DNA from: JAFGOG01 sp034429215
GTDB taxonomy: Bacteria; Chloroflexota; Anaerolineae; JAAYZQ01
Assembly: GCA_034429215.1 (NCBI GenBank)
Contig: DAOUGI010000016.1
Coordinates: 1 to 64,000 of the forward strand
Direction: 5' to 3'
DNA length: 64,000 nucleotides
Shown: positions 8,734-16,108 of the stretch, in pieces
Layout: every line of letters begins with the position of its first letter
Position numbering within the stretch: the stretch's first letter is position 1
Position numbers and translations under genes: made by a program
The notes under the pieces: model-generated
Databases searched by the model: none
What the model was told of the DNA's origin: nothing
Seen by the model: the letters and a program-made list of their open reading frames with translations, nothing else

Positions 8734-8764
8734 CGGGCTAATCCTACAAAGAGGTAGATGACCG

Positions 8765-9949
8765 ATGACCTACGATTTCGACCAGATTGTGGATCGGATC
8801 GGCTCAGAGAGCATAAAATGGCACCTGTACGGCGATGGGGTGTTGCCCCTGTGGGTGGCCGACATGGATTGGAGGTCGCCCGAGCCGGTGATCCGTGCCC
8901 TGCGCGAGCGGGTGGAGCACGGGGTGTTTGGCTATGGCAGCGAGCCGCCCGACCTGCGCCCGGCTGTCATGGACTGGCTGGACCGCTCCTTTGGCTGGCA
9001 GGTGCCGGCCGAATCGCTGGTGTTCTTGCCCGATGTGGTGACCGGTTTCAATGTGGCCTGCCGCGCCGTGGCTGCGCCTGGGGACGGCGTGCTGGCTCAG
9101 ACTCCTGTCTATTTTCCCATCCTCTACGCGCCGGGGAATGCCGGCATGGTGCTCGACCAGGTAGAGCTGACCAGGCAGCCGGATGGCTATTATGTGATCG
9201 ACTATGATGCCTTTGAGGCAGCCATCACCCCCCGCACCCGGATCTTTATCCTGTGCAGCCCGCACAACCCGGTGGGCAGGGTCTTTCGGCGCCAGGAGCT
9301 GGAGCGGATGGCCGACATATGCCTTCGCCATGGGGTGGTCATCTGTTCCGACGAGATCCACTGCGACCTCGTCTTTCAGGGCAGCCGCCACGTGCCGATG
9401 GCCTCACTGTCCCCAGAGGTGGCCGCCCAGACGATCACCCTCATTGCTCCCAGCAAGACCTTCAACGTCGCCGGGTTAAAGTGCGCGGCGGCCATCATCG
9501 AGAATGCCGAGCTGCGGGACAGGTTTTGCGCCGCCCGGGCCGGGATGGTCGGCGGCGCGAACATCATGGGCTACATCGCCGCCATGGCCGCCTATCGCGG
9601 CGGCCGGCCGTGGTTGGACCAGTTGTTGCGCTACCTGGAGGGCAACCGTGACCTGCTCCTGCAATACGCGGCCGAGCATCTGCCTGGGATAGAGATGGGC
9701 AGGCCGGAGGGGACCTACCTGGCCTGGCTCGACTGCCGCGGGGCGGGCCTGCCCGGCAACCCGCACGAGTTCTTTCTCCAACGAGCCAGGGTGGCGTTGA
9801 ACGACGGGGCGCCGTTCGGCAAAGGGGGAGAGGGTTTTGTCCGGCTGAACTTTGCCTGCCCTCGCGCCACGCTGCTAGAAGCGCTCGATCGGATGCGGCA
9901 GGCGATGCAGTCGTTCCGCGACGAGGCTTCAGGGCAGGGAAAAGGGTAA
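8765..9949 (+). CDS. MalY/PatB-type PLP-dependent aminotransferase or C-S lyase
   Basis: This 394-residue fold-type I PLP enzyme resembles the MalY/PatB (cystathionine beta-lyase-like) group. Family signs are LPLWVADMDW near the N-terminus, SPHNPVGR, SDEIHCDL and the PLP lysine K231 in SKTFNVAGLK. The likely activity is beta-cleavage of cystathionine or cysteine conjugates; MalY-type regulation cannot be judged. AAAGAGG precedes the ATG by about 10 nt. An out-of-frame ATG at 8758 is not used because its frame lacks family similarity. A transporter follows 60 bp downstream in the same direction. Confidence 0.85.
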   Translation: MTYDFDQIVDRIGSESIKWHLYGDGVLPLWVADMDWRSPEPVIRALRERVEHGVFGYGSEPPDLRPAVMDWLDRSFGWQVPAESLVFLPDVVTGFNVACRAVAAPGDGVLAQTPVYFPILYAPGNAGMVLDQVELTRQPDGYYVIDYDAFEAAITPRTRIFILCSPHNPVGRVFRRQELERMADICLRHGVVICSDEIHCDLVFQGSRHVPMASLSPEVAAQTITLIAPSKTFNVAGLKCAAAIIENAELRDRFCAARAGMVGGANIMGYIAAMAAYRGGRPWLDQLLRYLEGNRDLLLQYAAEHLPGIEMGRPEGTYLAWLDCRGAGLPGNPHEFFLQRARVALNDGAPFGKGGEGFVRLNFACPRATLLEALDRMRQAMQSFRDEASGQGKG

Positions 9950-9972
9950 TGGACCGGCCACTACGCCTAAAG

Positions 9973-9987
9973 CCCCGGTTTCCGGGG
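9973..9987 (+). other. Short intergenic hairpin before MFS gene
   Basis: CCCCGG, TTT, CCGGGG forms a 6-bp stem with a 3-nt loop, 6 nt upstream of the AAAGGAGG ribosome site. There is no U-tract, so it is more likely a processing or stability element than a terminator. Confidence 0.35.
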
Positions 9988-10009
9988 AGATGAAAGGAGG
10001 TCTGTCACC

Positions 10010-11527
10010 GTGGCACAAATGGCCAAAAAAGTGATGCACTGGTACGACTATGTCACCGTCAACCTGTTCTGGCTCGGCTTAAACGTCCGCAATACGGCGG
10101 TGGGCAGCGTCTTTATGCCCTACCTGGTCGCCGCCTTTGTGGCGCCTGACGTCAAGAACACGGCCCTGAGCACCATGCGCACGGTCGGGCTGATCGTGGC
10201 CATGCTCGTCCAGCCGGCTATCGGTCTGCTCAGCGACCGCAGTACCTCGCGGTTCGGCCGCCGCCGGCCCTTTATCTTTGTCGGCGTCCTGTTCGACCTG
10301 ATCTTTCTGGCGGCCATCGCCCTGTCCTGGAACTATCTGTCGCTGTTTATCGCCATGCTCTTGATCCAGCTCTCGGCCAACGTATCGCACGGGCCGCTGC
10401 AGGGCCTCATCCCAGACCTGGTGCCCGAGGAAAAACGGGGCCGGGCCTCGGCATTCAAGGCATTCCTTGAGCTGCTGGGGGTCTTTATCGTGACCCTCAC
10501 CGTGGGCCAGTTGGTGTCGGCCGGCCAATTCGGCCTGGCGGTTGTCGTCACCGGGGCAGCAGTGCTGGTGTTGATGATCTTGACCATGATTTTCGTGCGT
10601 GAGGAGCCGCTGCGCGTCAAGCCCGACACCCCGCTGGGGCCGCCGATGCTGCGGGTGCTGGGCATGCTGGCCGGCATCATCGCCGGTGCGCTGGCCGGAC
10701 TGGCCGTCGGCGGGGTGGCCGGCGGGCTGGTCGGGCTGATCGCCTGGCCGCTGGCCGGCGGCCCGCTGGCCCTGGTGATCGGCGTGGCCCTGGGCGGCCT
10801 GGTGGCCATGATCGTAGCCATCTTGATCGGCGTGTGGGGTGGGGCCTGGGCGACGCTGGGCCGGGATGCTCAGCGCAACACCCCCTTTACCTGGTGGGTG
10901 GTCAACCGGCTGCTCTTCCTGGCCGCGGTCACTTCGGTCCAGACCTTCGCTATGTACTTTTTGATGCACGCCTTTGTCCTCTCGCGTGAGGGCGCGGTCA
11001 AGATGAACACGCAGGTGATGATGGTCGTCGGCATCTTTACCATGCTCGCTGCCCTGCCTGCCGGCTGGCTGGCCGACCGGTTCGGCCACAGGAAGCTGGT
11101 CGGTGTTTCCGGGCTGGTTGCCGCGTTGGGCACCTGCGTCCTGTTGGGCGGCCTGGCCGCGGCCAACAGCCTGCTCGTCTATGTCGGCGGCTGCATCATC
11201 GGGCTGGGGGGCGGCCTGTTCACGACCAGCAACTGGGCCTTGGGCACCGAGCTGGTGCCGAACGAAGAGGCCGGCCGCTACCTGGGCGTTTCGAACCTGG
11301 CCGGGGCGGGAGCCGGCATGATCGGCAGCGGCATCGCCGGGCCGATGGCCGACTATATCAACCAGTATCAGCCGGGCCTGGGTTACTTTGTCATTTTTGG
11401 CTGCTATGCCGTCCTGTTCATGCTGAGCACCTTTAGCCTGCGAATGTTGTCGAGGCGGGGCCCTTGGGATCGCCTGGTGGTTGACCTGGTCAGTCTGCAG
11501 ATCTTGCGGCGCAGGAAATCAGAGTAG
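10010..11527 (+). CDS. MFS transporter with Gly-rich central insertion
   Basis: This 505-residue integral membrane protein has about 12 transmembrane segments in the major facilitator pattern. The loop between helices 2 and 3 reads LSDRSTSRFGRRRP (about 64-77), the family motif A region, and a second copy, LADRFGHRK, follows helix 8. It resembles the sugar-type (GPH/SLC45-like) branch, but the substrate is unknown. Residues about 215-290, normally a soluble central loop, are instead a long Gly/Ala-rich hydrophobic stretch with glycine-zipper character. The start is GTG at 10010, 9 nt after a perfect AAAGGAGG. Confidence 0.85.
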   Translation: MAQMAKKVMHWYDYVTVNLFWLGLNVRNTAVGSVFMPYLVAAFVAPDVKNTALSTMRTVGLIVAMLVQPAIGLLSDRSTSRFGRRRPFIFVGVLFDLIFLAAIALSWNYLSLFIAMLLIQLSANVSHGPLQGLIPDLVPEEKRGRASAFKAFLELLGVFIVTLTVGQLVSAGQFGLAVVVTGAAVLVLMILTMIFVREEPLRVKPDTPLGPPMLRVLGMLAGIIAGALAGLAVGGVAGGLVGLIAWPLAGGPLALVIGVALGGLVAMIVAILIGVWGGAWATLGRDAQRNTPFTWWVVNRLLFLAAVTSVQTFAMYFLMHAFVLSREGAVKMNTQVMMVVGIFTMLAALPAGWLADRFGHRKLVGVSGLVAALGTCVLLGGLAAANSLLVYVGGCIIGLGGGLFTTSNWALGTELVPNEEAGRYLGVSNLAGAGAGMIGSGIAGPMADYINQYQPGLGYFVIFGCYAVLFMLSTFSLRMLSRRGPWDRLVVDLVSLQILRRRKSE

Positions 11528-11530
11528 GAA

Positions 11531-11671
11531 GTGGGCGAGTTGAAGGCGATCCCGCAACGCTGGCGGGAGGCGCTGCGCGGGGAGCTTCCCTGGCAGCGAG
11601 GGCGCATCTGGCAGGCTCAAGATCTGATCGATCTGGCCGGTCAACTGGCCGGCCGCCAGTCCGAAGGCTAG
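11531..11671 (+). CDS. Possible small protein, 46 residues
   Basis: A GTG-started frame of 46 codons fills the gap between the MFS gene (stop at 11527) and the dinB start at 11676. Its translation is rich in Trp, Arg, Gln and Leu and could form one amphipathic helix. The ribosome site (GTAGGAAG region) is weak. It is recorded because the spacing is operon-like on both sides, but it could be chance in GC-rich DNA. No family is recognised. Confidence 0.3.
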   Translation: MGELKAIPQRWREALRGELPWQRGRIWQAQDLIDLAGQLAGRQSEG

Positions 11672-11675
11672 GCGA

Positions 11676-12740
11676 TTGGCCGACCCGCCGCGCGCGATCG
11701 TCCATCTCGATCTGGACGCCTTCTTTGCCTCGGTCGAGGTGCTGGAGAACCCCGGCCTGGCCGGCAAGCCGGTGGTTGTCGGCGGCCGGCCCGAGGAGCG
11801 GGGCGTCGTCGCGGCGGCCTCCTACCCGGCGCGGGCATTTGGCATCCATTCGGCCATGCCCATGGCCCGCGCCCTGGCCCTGTGCCCGCATCTGGTCATC
11901 CTGCCGACCCGCCACTCGCTCTACCACCGCTATTCCGAGCGGGTGATGGCCATCCTGCACGAGGCCTCGCCGCTGGTCGAGCAGATGAGCATCGACGAGG
12001 CCTATCTGGACCTGACCGACCAGGTGCCGGCCTGGGAGGAGGCGGTCGAGGCGGCCCGCCGCTTGCAGTCGCGGGTCCGGGACGAGGTCGGGCTGTCGGC
12101 GTCACTGGGTGTGGCGGCCAACAAGGTGGTGGCCAAGGTGGCTTCCGGACACGACAAGCCGGGCGGCCTGACCGTCGTGCGGCCGGGGGAGGAGGCGGCC
12201 TTCCTGGCGCCGTTGCCGGTGCAAACGCTGCCGGGTGTGGGCCCGGCGACCGCCCAGAAGCTGGCCGATCTGGACGTGGCGACGATCGGCGATCTGGCCT
12301 TGGTGCCCGAGGCCGAGCTGCGGGCGCGCTTTGGCCGGCCCGGCGCCGATCTGGCCCTTCGGGCACGCGGCATCGACGATCAGCCGGTAGTGACCGAGCA
12401 CGAGCTGCGGTCGATCAGCCAGGAAGTGACCTTCAGCCGCGACCTGGCCGACCTGGACACGATGCGCCGGGAGTTGTGGCGCCTGAGCCGGGAGGTAGGG
12501 CAGCGGCTAAAAGAGGTCGGCATGGCCGCAGGCACGGTGGCGATCAAGCTGCGCTACGCTGATTTTACCACGCTGACCCGGCAAATGAGCCTGGCGGTGC
12601 CGGCCGGCGATGAGCAGGAGGTTTACCGGGCGGCGCAGGCGCTGCTGGACCGGGCCTGGCAGCGGGGCCGGCCGGTGCGCTTGCTGGGCGTGGCGGCGCG
12701 GGGCCTGTCTGCCCCGCCCGGGCAGTTGCCGCTGCTCTAG
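11676..12740 (+). CDS. dinB: DNA polymerase IV (Y-family translesion polymerase)
   Basis: This 354-residue Y-family polymerase copies damaged templates. The catalytic carboxylates are visible: D12 in LDLDAFFASVE, and D107 and E108 in SIDEAYLDL. The palm/fingers are followed by a thumb with helix-hairpin-helix (LPGVGPATAQKL) and the little-finger domain. The last residues, QLPLL, fit a beta-clamp-binding motif. A TTG at 11676 is the likely start, because the family N-terminus begins immediately after it and AAGG lies 8 nt upstream. The gene follows the MFS gene and a possible 46-residue ORF with tight spacing. No LexA-type box was recognised. Confidence 0.9.
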   Translation: MADPPRAIVHLDLDAFFASVEVLENPGLAGKPVVVGGRPEERGVVAAASYPARAFGIHSAMPMARALALCPHLVILPTRHSLYHRYSERVMAILHEASPLVEQMSIDEAYLDLTDQVPAWEEAVEAARRLQSRVRDEVGLSASLGVAANKVVAKVASGHDKPGGLTVVRPGEEAAFLAPLPVQTLPGVGPATAQKLADLDVATIGDLALVPEAELRARFGRPGADLALRARGIDDQPVVTEHELRSISQEVTFSRDLADLDTMRRELWRLSREVGQRLKEVGMAAGTVAIKLRYADFTTLTRQMSLAVPAGDEQEVYRAAQALLDRAWQRGRPVRLLGVAARGLSAPPGQLPLL

Positions 12741-12760
12741 ACTCCAAGCGGGAGGTGACG

Positions 12761-13375
12761 GTGATTGAACAGATTTTCAGCCGAGCCTTGCCCAGTAAGG
12801 CCCTGCGTCTGATTGCGGCCGGATGCCTTGTGTCGATCCCGGTTGGCATCTCTAGCGCTTACGTAGGCGCGGGCTATCTGTATTACATGTGGGGGGACGA
12901 TTTCTGGGGAACCGTGTTCGGCTTGGCCTTTTACGGAAACGCCGCTGTGCTGTGCCTCGGTTTTGCGCTGCTCTATCCGCTGGAGCGATGGGTCATCCGC
13001 GACCGGGCGGCTCACTCGTGGCGGTGGGTTCTGGCCCGCATTCTGCTTTACCTGCTCGCCAGCCTGCCTCTTGGGCTTACGACCCTGCTCAGCATTCGCT
13101 GGGGGATGGGCGAATACCCGGCCGCTGTCGAAAGCTCCTATTTCGTCATCGTCACGACTAACATGAGCATGGTCAGCGTCTTGTACTCGCTTTTTGAGCG
13201 GGTGCTGGCCGAAGTCAAGCGGCGTGAGGCCCGCTTGCAGGGGCAGATTGCCCGGCTTCAGATCCAGTTGGACGAGATCAAGCGCGACCGGCAGGTTCAG
13301 GAGATCACCGAGACCGAGTATTTCCGCCAGTTGCGGGCCAGGGTCCAGCAGCTCAGATACCGTCCCGCGACTTAA
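12761..13375 (+). CDS. Membrane protein with C-terminal coiled coil
   Basis: This 204-residue protein has about four predicted transmembrane segments (roughly 20-45, 50-70, 85-110, 120-145). A charged coiled coil follows (about 150-200), ending with an EITETEYF-x-QLRAR segment. No catalytic domain is present. The tail looks like linker or coil regions of Chloroflexota signalling proteins, which is inference only. The first GTG, at 12755, overlaps the GGGAGG ribosome site, so GTG at 12761, 5 nt after it, is preferred. It lies 20 bp after dinB and is probably co-transcribed. Function unknown. Confidence 0.6.
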   Translation: MIEQIFSRALPSKALRLIAAGCLVSIPVGISSAYVGAGYLYYMWGDDFWGTVFGLAFYGNAAVLCLGFALLYPLERWVIRDRAAHSWRWVLARILLYLLASLPLGLTTLLSIRWGMGEYPAAVESSYFVIVTTNMSMVSVLYSLFERVLAEVKRREARLQGQIARLQIQLDEIKRDRQVQEITETEYFRQLRARVQQLRYRPAT

Positions 13376-13393
13376 CCTGGCAAAACCACAGAG

Positions 13394-13516
13394 CTTGTCA
13401 CCCTGAGCGGCAGCGAAGGGTCTGTCTTGGCCGAGAAGAGACGGTCTCCGTTCGCTTCGCAGCCGCGAGTCCTCTGATGGGGATCTCCGTCGGCCCTGCA
13501 TGTCAAAATGACAGTT
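13394..13516. repeat. REP/MITE-like intergenic element, copy 1
   Basis: The stretch begins TTGTCACCCTGAGCGG, includes CAGCGAAGGGTCT and GCTTCGCAGC, and ends GTCAAAATGACAG. The outer ends form an imperfect inverted repeat (TGTCAxxxTGA on each strand). Related pieces occur at 44061-44106 and 62282-62315. It shows the look of a small non-coding interspersed palindrome, with no gene inside. Confidence 0.55.
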
Positions 13517-13597
13517 TTGCTGGCGCTCTTGCCGGGTTCTGAACGTTGGCGGCCTAGACGGCATTTATAGTTAAACACACAACAAGGATGCAAAACA

Positions 13598-15949
13598 ATG
13601 AAACCAAGGTCCTCGACCCTTTTGATCGTGATCGCACTGCTGATTCTGGCCGGCTGTACTACCGGGCCACAAGCCGGCCCTACCACGGCTGCGCCGGCAG
13701 AGCCACCCACGCCCACGGCCATTTCGCCGGCAGATGCTACCCAACCGCCCGCGGTCGGCGCTACCCCTGCTGCGGCCAACCCCGGGCCAACGGCGCTGCC
13801 GGCTGCCGGTCCTTTCTCTTTGATCTCCCAGGACAGCCTGTTTGCCTACCTGGAAGACCTGACCGCCATCCAGGCCTACTCCGGCTGGCGCAACTCGGGC
13901 AGCTCGGGGGAGCAGGAGGCGCTGGACTATGTTGGAGAGCGGCTGGCCGAGCTCGGCTACCTCCGGGAACTCGGCCTGGAGGTCGAGCGCCAGGAGTTTC
14001 GGGTTTTTCTTGCCACCGAGTTCTGGGATAGCCGGCTGCGCCTGACGGCCGGCGGCCGGGAGGTCGAGGTGCCGGCCTCTGGCCTGCGTGGCGACCGGGA
14101 CAGCGTCGCCCAAGCGCTCTACTTTGACTCGGACGGCCGGCTCAACGACGCCGAGCGCAACCCGGTGGTCGTGGCCGGGCCGGTGGTGGTGATCCGCTCG
14201 GCCGGCGAGATAGATGCTTTGAGCCCTGGCAGCCTGCGTGGCAAGGTGGCGCTCGTGGATTACGCCGTGGTCGATCGGTCGATCATGGATCCGCAGCGGG
14301 CGACGGCGATCGCCTCTGATCTGCTCGCCCGCGAGCCGGACGGCGTGGTTCTGGTTACCCGCAATTCGAACGAGATAGGGGAAAGCCACGGGGCTTTTGT
14401 GGGTGACTTGGCTGCCTTTAACTGGGCAGAGCGGCCGGACGACAGGCGGGTCCCAATCCTGTATGCCCGCCTGGAGGACCTTGGGCCGGCCGGCATCGAC
14501 AGCCTGGATGACCTGGGACAGATCGAGGCGGCTCGGGTGACCTGGGATGCGGATGTGTCGTCGCCGGCCAGGTCGGGCAACCTCGTGGCGCGCATCCCCG
14601 GCGCCGATTCGTCTCGGGCCCTGATCCTGGGCGCCCACATCGACAGCCCCAACGCCCCCGGCGCGATGGACAACGGCAGCGGCGTGGCCATCCTGCTGGA
14701 GGTGGCCCGCGTGCTTGACGCGGCCCGCTTCCGGCCTCCCATCGACCTTTACCTGGCCTGCTTTGGCAGTGAGGAGCTGGGCCTGTACGGCTCGGCCTAC
14801 TTTGCCTCGACCCATCAGGAGCTGCTGGACCGGACGGCCGGCATGCTCCAGTTCGACTGCCTGTCCTACCCCCTGGACGGTATTGAGGCCAGCCTCGATC
14901 TGGTCGGCTGGTCGTACGGCCGGCTGGGCGATGGCCGCCTGGCCTGGCCCGATTACCTGGCTCAAGCTGCTGCGCGGCAGGGCGTGCCGGTGGAGGTTTC
15001 CAATTCTTATACGGCCTGGTCCGATAACAGCTCCTTTGCCGGCTATGATGTGCCCAACGCCGACCTGATCTATATGAACGAGGCAGAGATGGAGGCGACG
15101 GGCAGCCTGCACTATGGGGCGCACATCCACGATCCGTACGACACGATCGAGCTGGTGCAGGGCGACCTGTTTGAGCAGATGGCCCGCGTAGCGCTGGCTG
15201 CTGTGGTGGACACCGGCGACGATGCCTCGTCCCTGCGTGTCACGCCCAAGCCGGATCGCCGCGCCGTCCTGGTCGCCAGCCATACCGAGCCGGTGCACAT
15301 GACGCCGTCGTCCCTGACCGATTTCGGCATGGCCATGGCTATGGAAGGCTTCGACCTGGACCTGGTTCCCTACGGCCGGCCGGTCACGGCCGCCGACCTC
15401 GAGGGCGCCGACCTGGTGATCGTGCTGCCGGTGGTCGACTATCCGGGCCCAGGAGGAGGCCCGGAGCTGTACGACGAGGCCTGGGGCGCGCAAGAGATCG
15501 CAGCCCTGGAGCAGTATGTGGCCGGCGGTGGGCTGCTGGCGCTGACCAACAGCGCCAACCGTCTCAAGTATTACAACCGGGTGCTCGATCCCAACGAGGA
15601 CTCGGCCGACGCCAACGACCTTGCCGGGCGCTTTGGGGTCACTTTTGAGGGCGGAACGCTGGCGTCCGGCAGTGTCCGGGCTGCGGGATCGAGCCCGCTG
15701 GCGGAGGGGTTCAAGCAACTGTCGATCGCCCGCAACAACGGCGTGCGCTTTAGCCTGGCCAAGGGGACCAAGTTCGAGATAGTGGCCGAGGCGGGAGAGC
15801 AGGCGGTGGTGGCCCTGGCACAATATGGCGATGCCGGGGGCGAGGTGCTGGTCCTTGCCGACTTGGGTATCTTGGGATCGTCCGGTGAGCCCACCCTGAC
15901 CAACCTGCCCTTCTGGCAGAACCTGGCCGATTACGCCCGAAGCCGCTGA
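13598..15949 (+). CDS. Lipoprotein M28 family zinc peptidase
   Basis: This 783-residue protein has a type II signal peptide with lipobox LAGC (Cys20), then a Pro/Thr/Ala-rich linker, so it is probably anchored on the outer face of the membrane. A PA-like insert (about 150-310) precedes the M28 aminopeptidase domain. Predicted zinc and catalytic residues are H347, D358, E392-E393 (SEELGLYGS), an Asp in QFDCLSY, and H511 (HIHDPYDT). The last 240 residues form a glutamine-amidotransferase-like (DUF4350-type) domain. AAGGA lies 9 nt before the ATG. It is followed by two terminators. Substrate is unknown; peptide scavenging is the likely role. Confidence 0.85.
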   Translation: MKPRSSTLLIVIALLILAGCTTGPQAGPTTAAPAEPPTPTAISPADATQPPAVGATPAAANPGPTALPAAGPFSLISQDSLFAYLEDLTAIQAYSGWRNSGSSGEQEALDYVGERLAELGYLRELGLEVERQEFRVFLATEFWDSRLRLTAGGREVEVPASGLRGDRDSVAQALYFDSDGRLNDAERNPVVVAGPVVVIRSAGEIDALSPGSLRGKVALVDYAVVDRSIMDPQRATAIASDLLAREPDGVVLVTRNSNEIGESHGAFVGDLAAFNWAERPDDRRVPILYARLEDLGPAGIDSLDDLGQIEAARVTWDADVSSPARSGNLVARIPGADSSRALILGAHIDSPNAPGAMDNGSGVAILLEVARVLDAARFRPPIDLYLACFGSEELGLYGSAYFASTHQELLDRTAGMLQFDCLSYPLDGIEASLDLVGWSYGRLGDGRLAWPDYLAQAAARQGVPVEVSNSYTAWSDNSSFAGYDVPNADLIYMNEAEMEATGSLHYGAHIHDPYDTIELVQGDLFEQMARVALAAVVDTGDDASSLRVTPKPDRRAVLVASHTEPVHMTPSSLTDFGMAMAMEGFDLDLVPYGRPVTAADLEGADLVIVLPVVDYPGPGGGPELYDEAWGAQEIAALEQYVAGGGLLALTNSANRLKYYNRVLDPNEDSADANDLAGRFGVTFEGGTLASGSVRAAGSSPLAEGFKQLSIARNNGVRFSLAKGTKFEIVAEAGEQAVVALAQYGDAGGEVLVLADLGILGSSGEPTLTNLPFWQNLADYARSR

Positions 15950-15957
15950 TCCGGCCG

Positions 15958-15981
15958 CCGGCCGGGCCTGCCGGGTTTTTT
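15958..15981 (+). terminator. First terminator after M28 lipoprotein gene
   Basis: CCGGC (15958-15962) pairs with GCCGG (15970-15974) and is followed by GTTTTTT. Confidence 0.5.
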
Positions 15982-15992
15982 CCTGGACAGCC

Positions 15993-16030
15993 AGACCTGA
16001 CGGGTCTTCCTAGACCCGTCAGGTCTTTTT
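15993..16030. terminator. Perfect 15-bp hairpin terminator
   Basis: AGACCTGACGGGTCT (15993-16007) pairs perfectly with AGACCCGTCAGGTCT (16012-16026) over a 4-nt loop, then four more T residues. Its T-run is directly followed by the promoter of the next gene. Confidence 0.85.
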
Positions 16031-16057
16031 CCCAAATCAGCCGATCTGTGCTATAAT
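16029..16057 (+). promoter_or_regulatory. Promoter of second M28 peptidase gene
   Basis: A perfect TATAAT (16052-16057) is preceded at 17 bp by a weak -35, TTCCCA (16029-16034), that overlaps the upstream terminator T-run. The leader would be about 45 nt. Confidence 0.55.
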
Positions 16058-16108
16058 CTACCGCCGGTGCCTGCAAGCGAAGCAGGCCAATCGATACAAG
16101 GAGATATG

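Noticed and set aside
13571..15823. A 750-codon minus-strand open frame opposite the M28 lipoprotein gene
   Set aside because: It is a shadow of the M28 gene: no ribosome site, no recognisable domain, His/Arg/Gly-rich composition.
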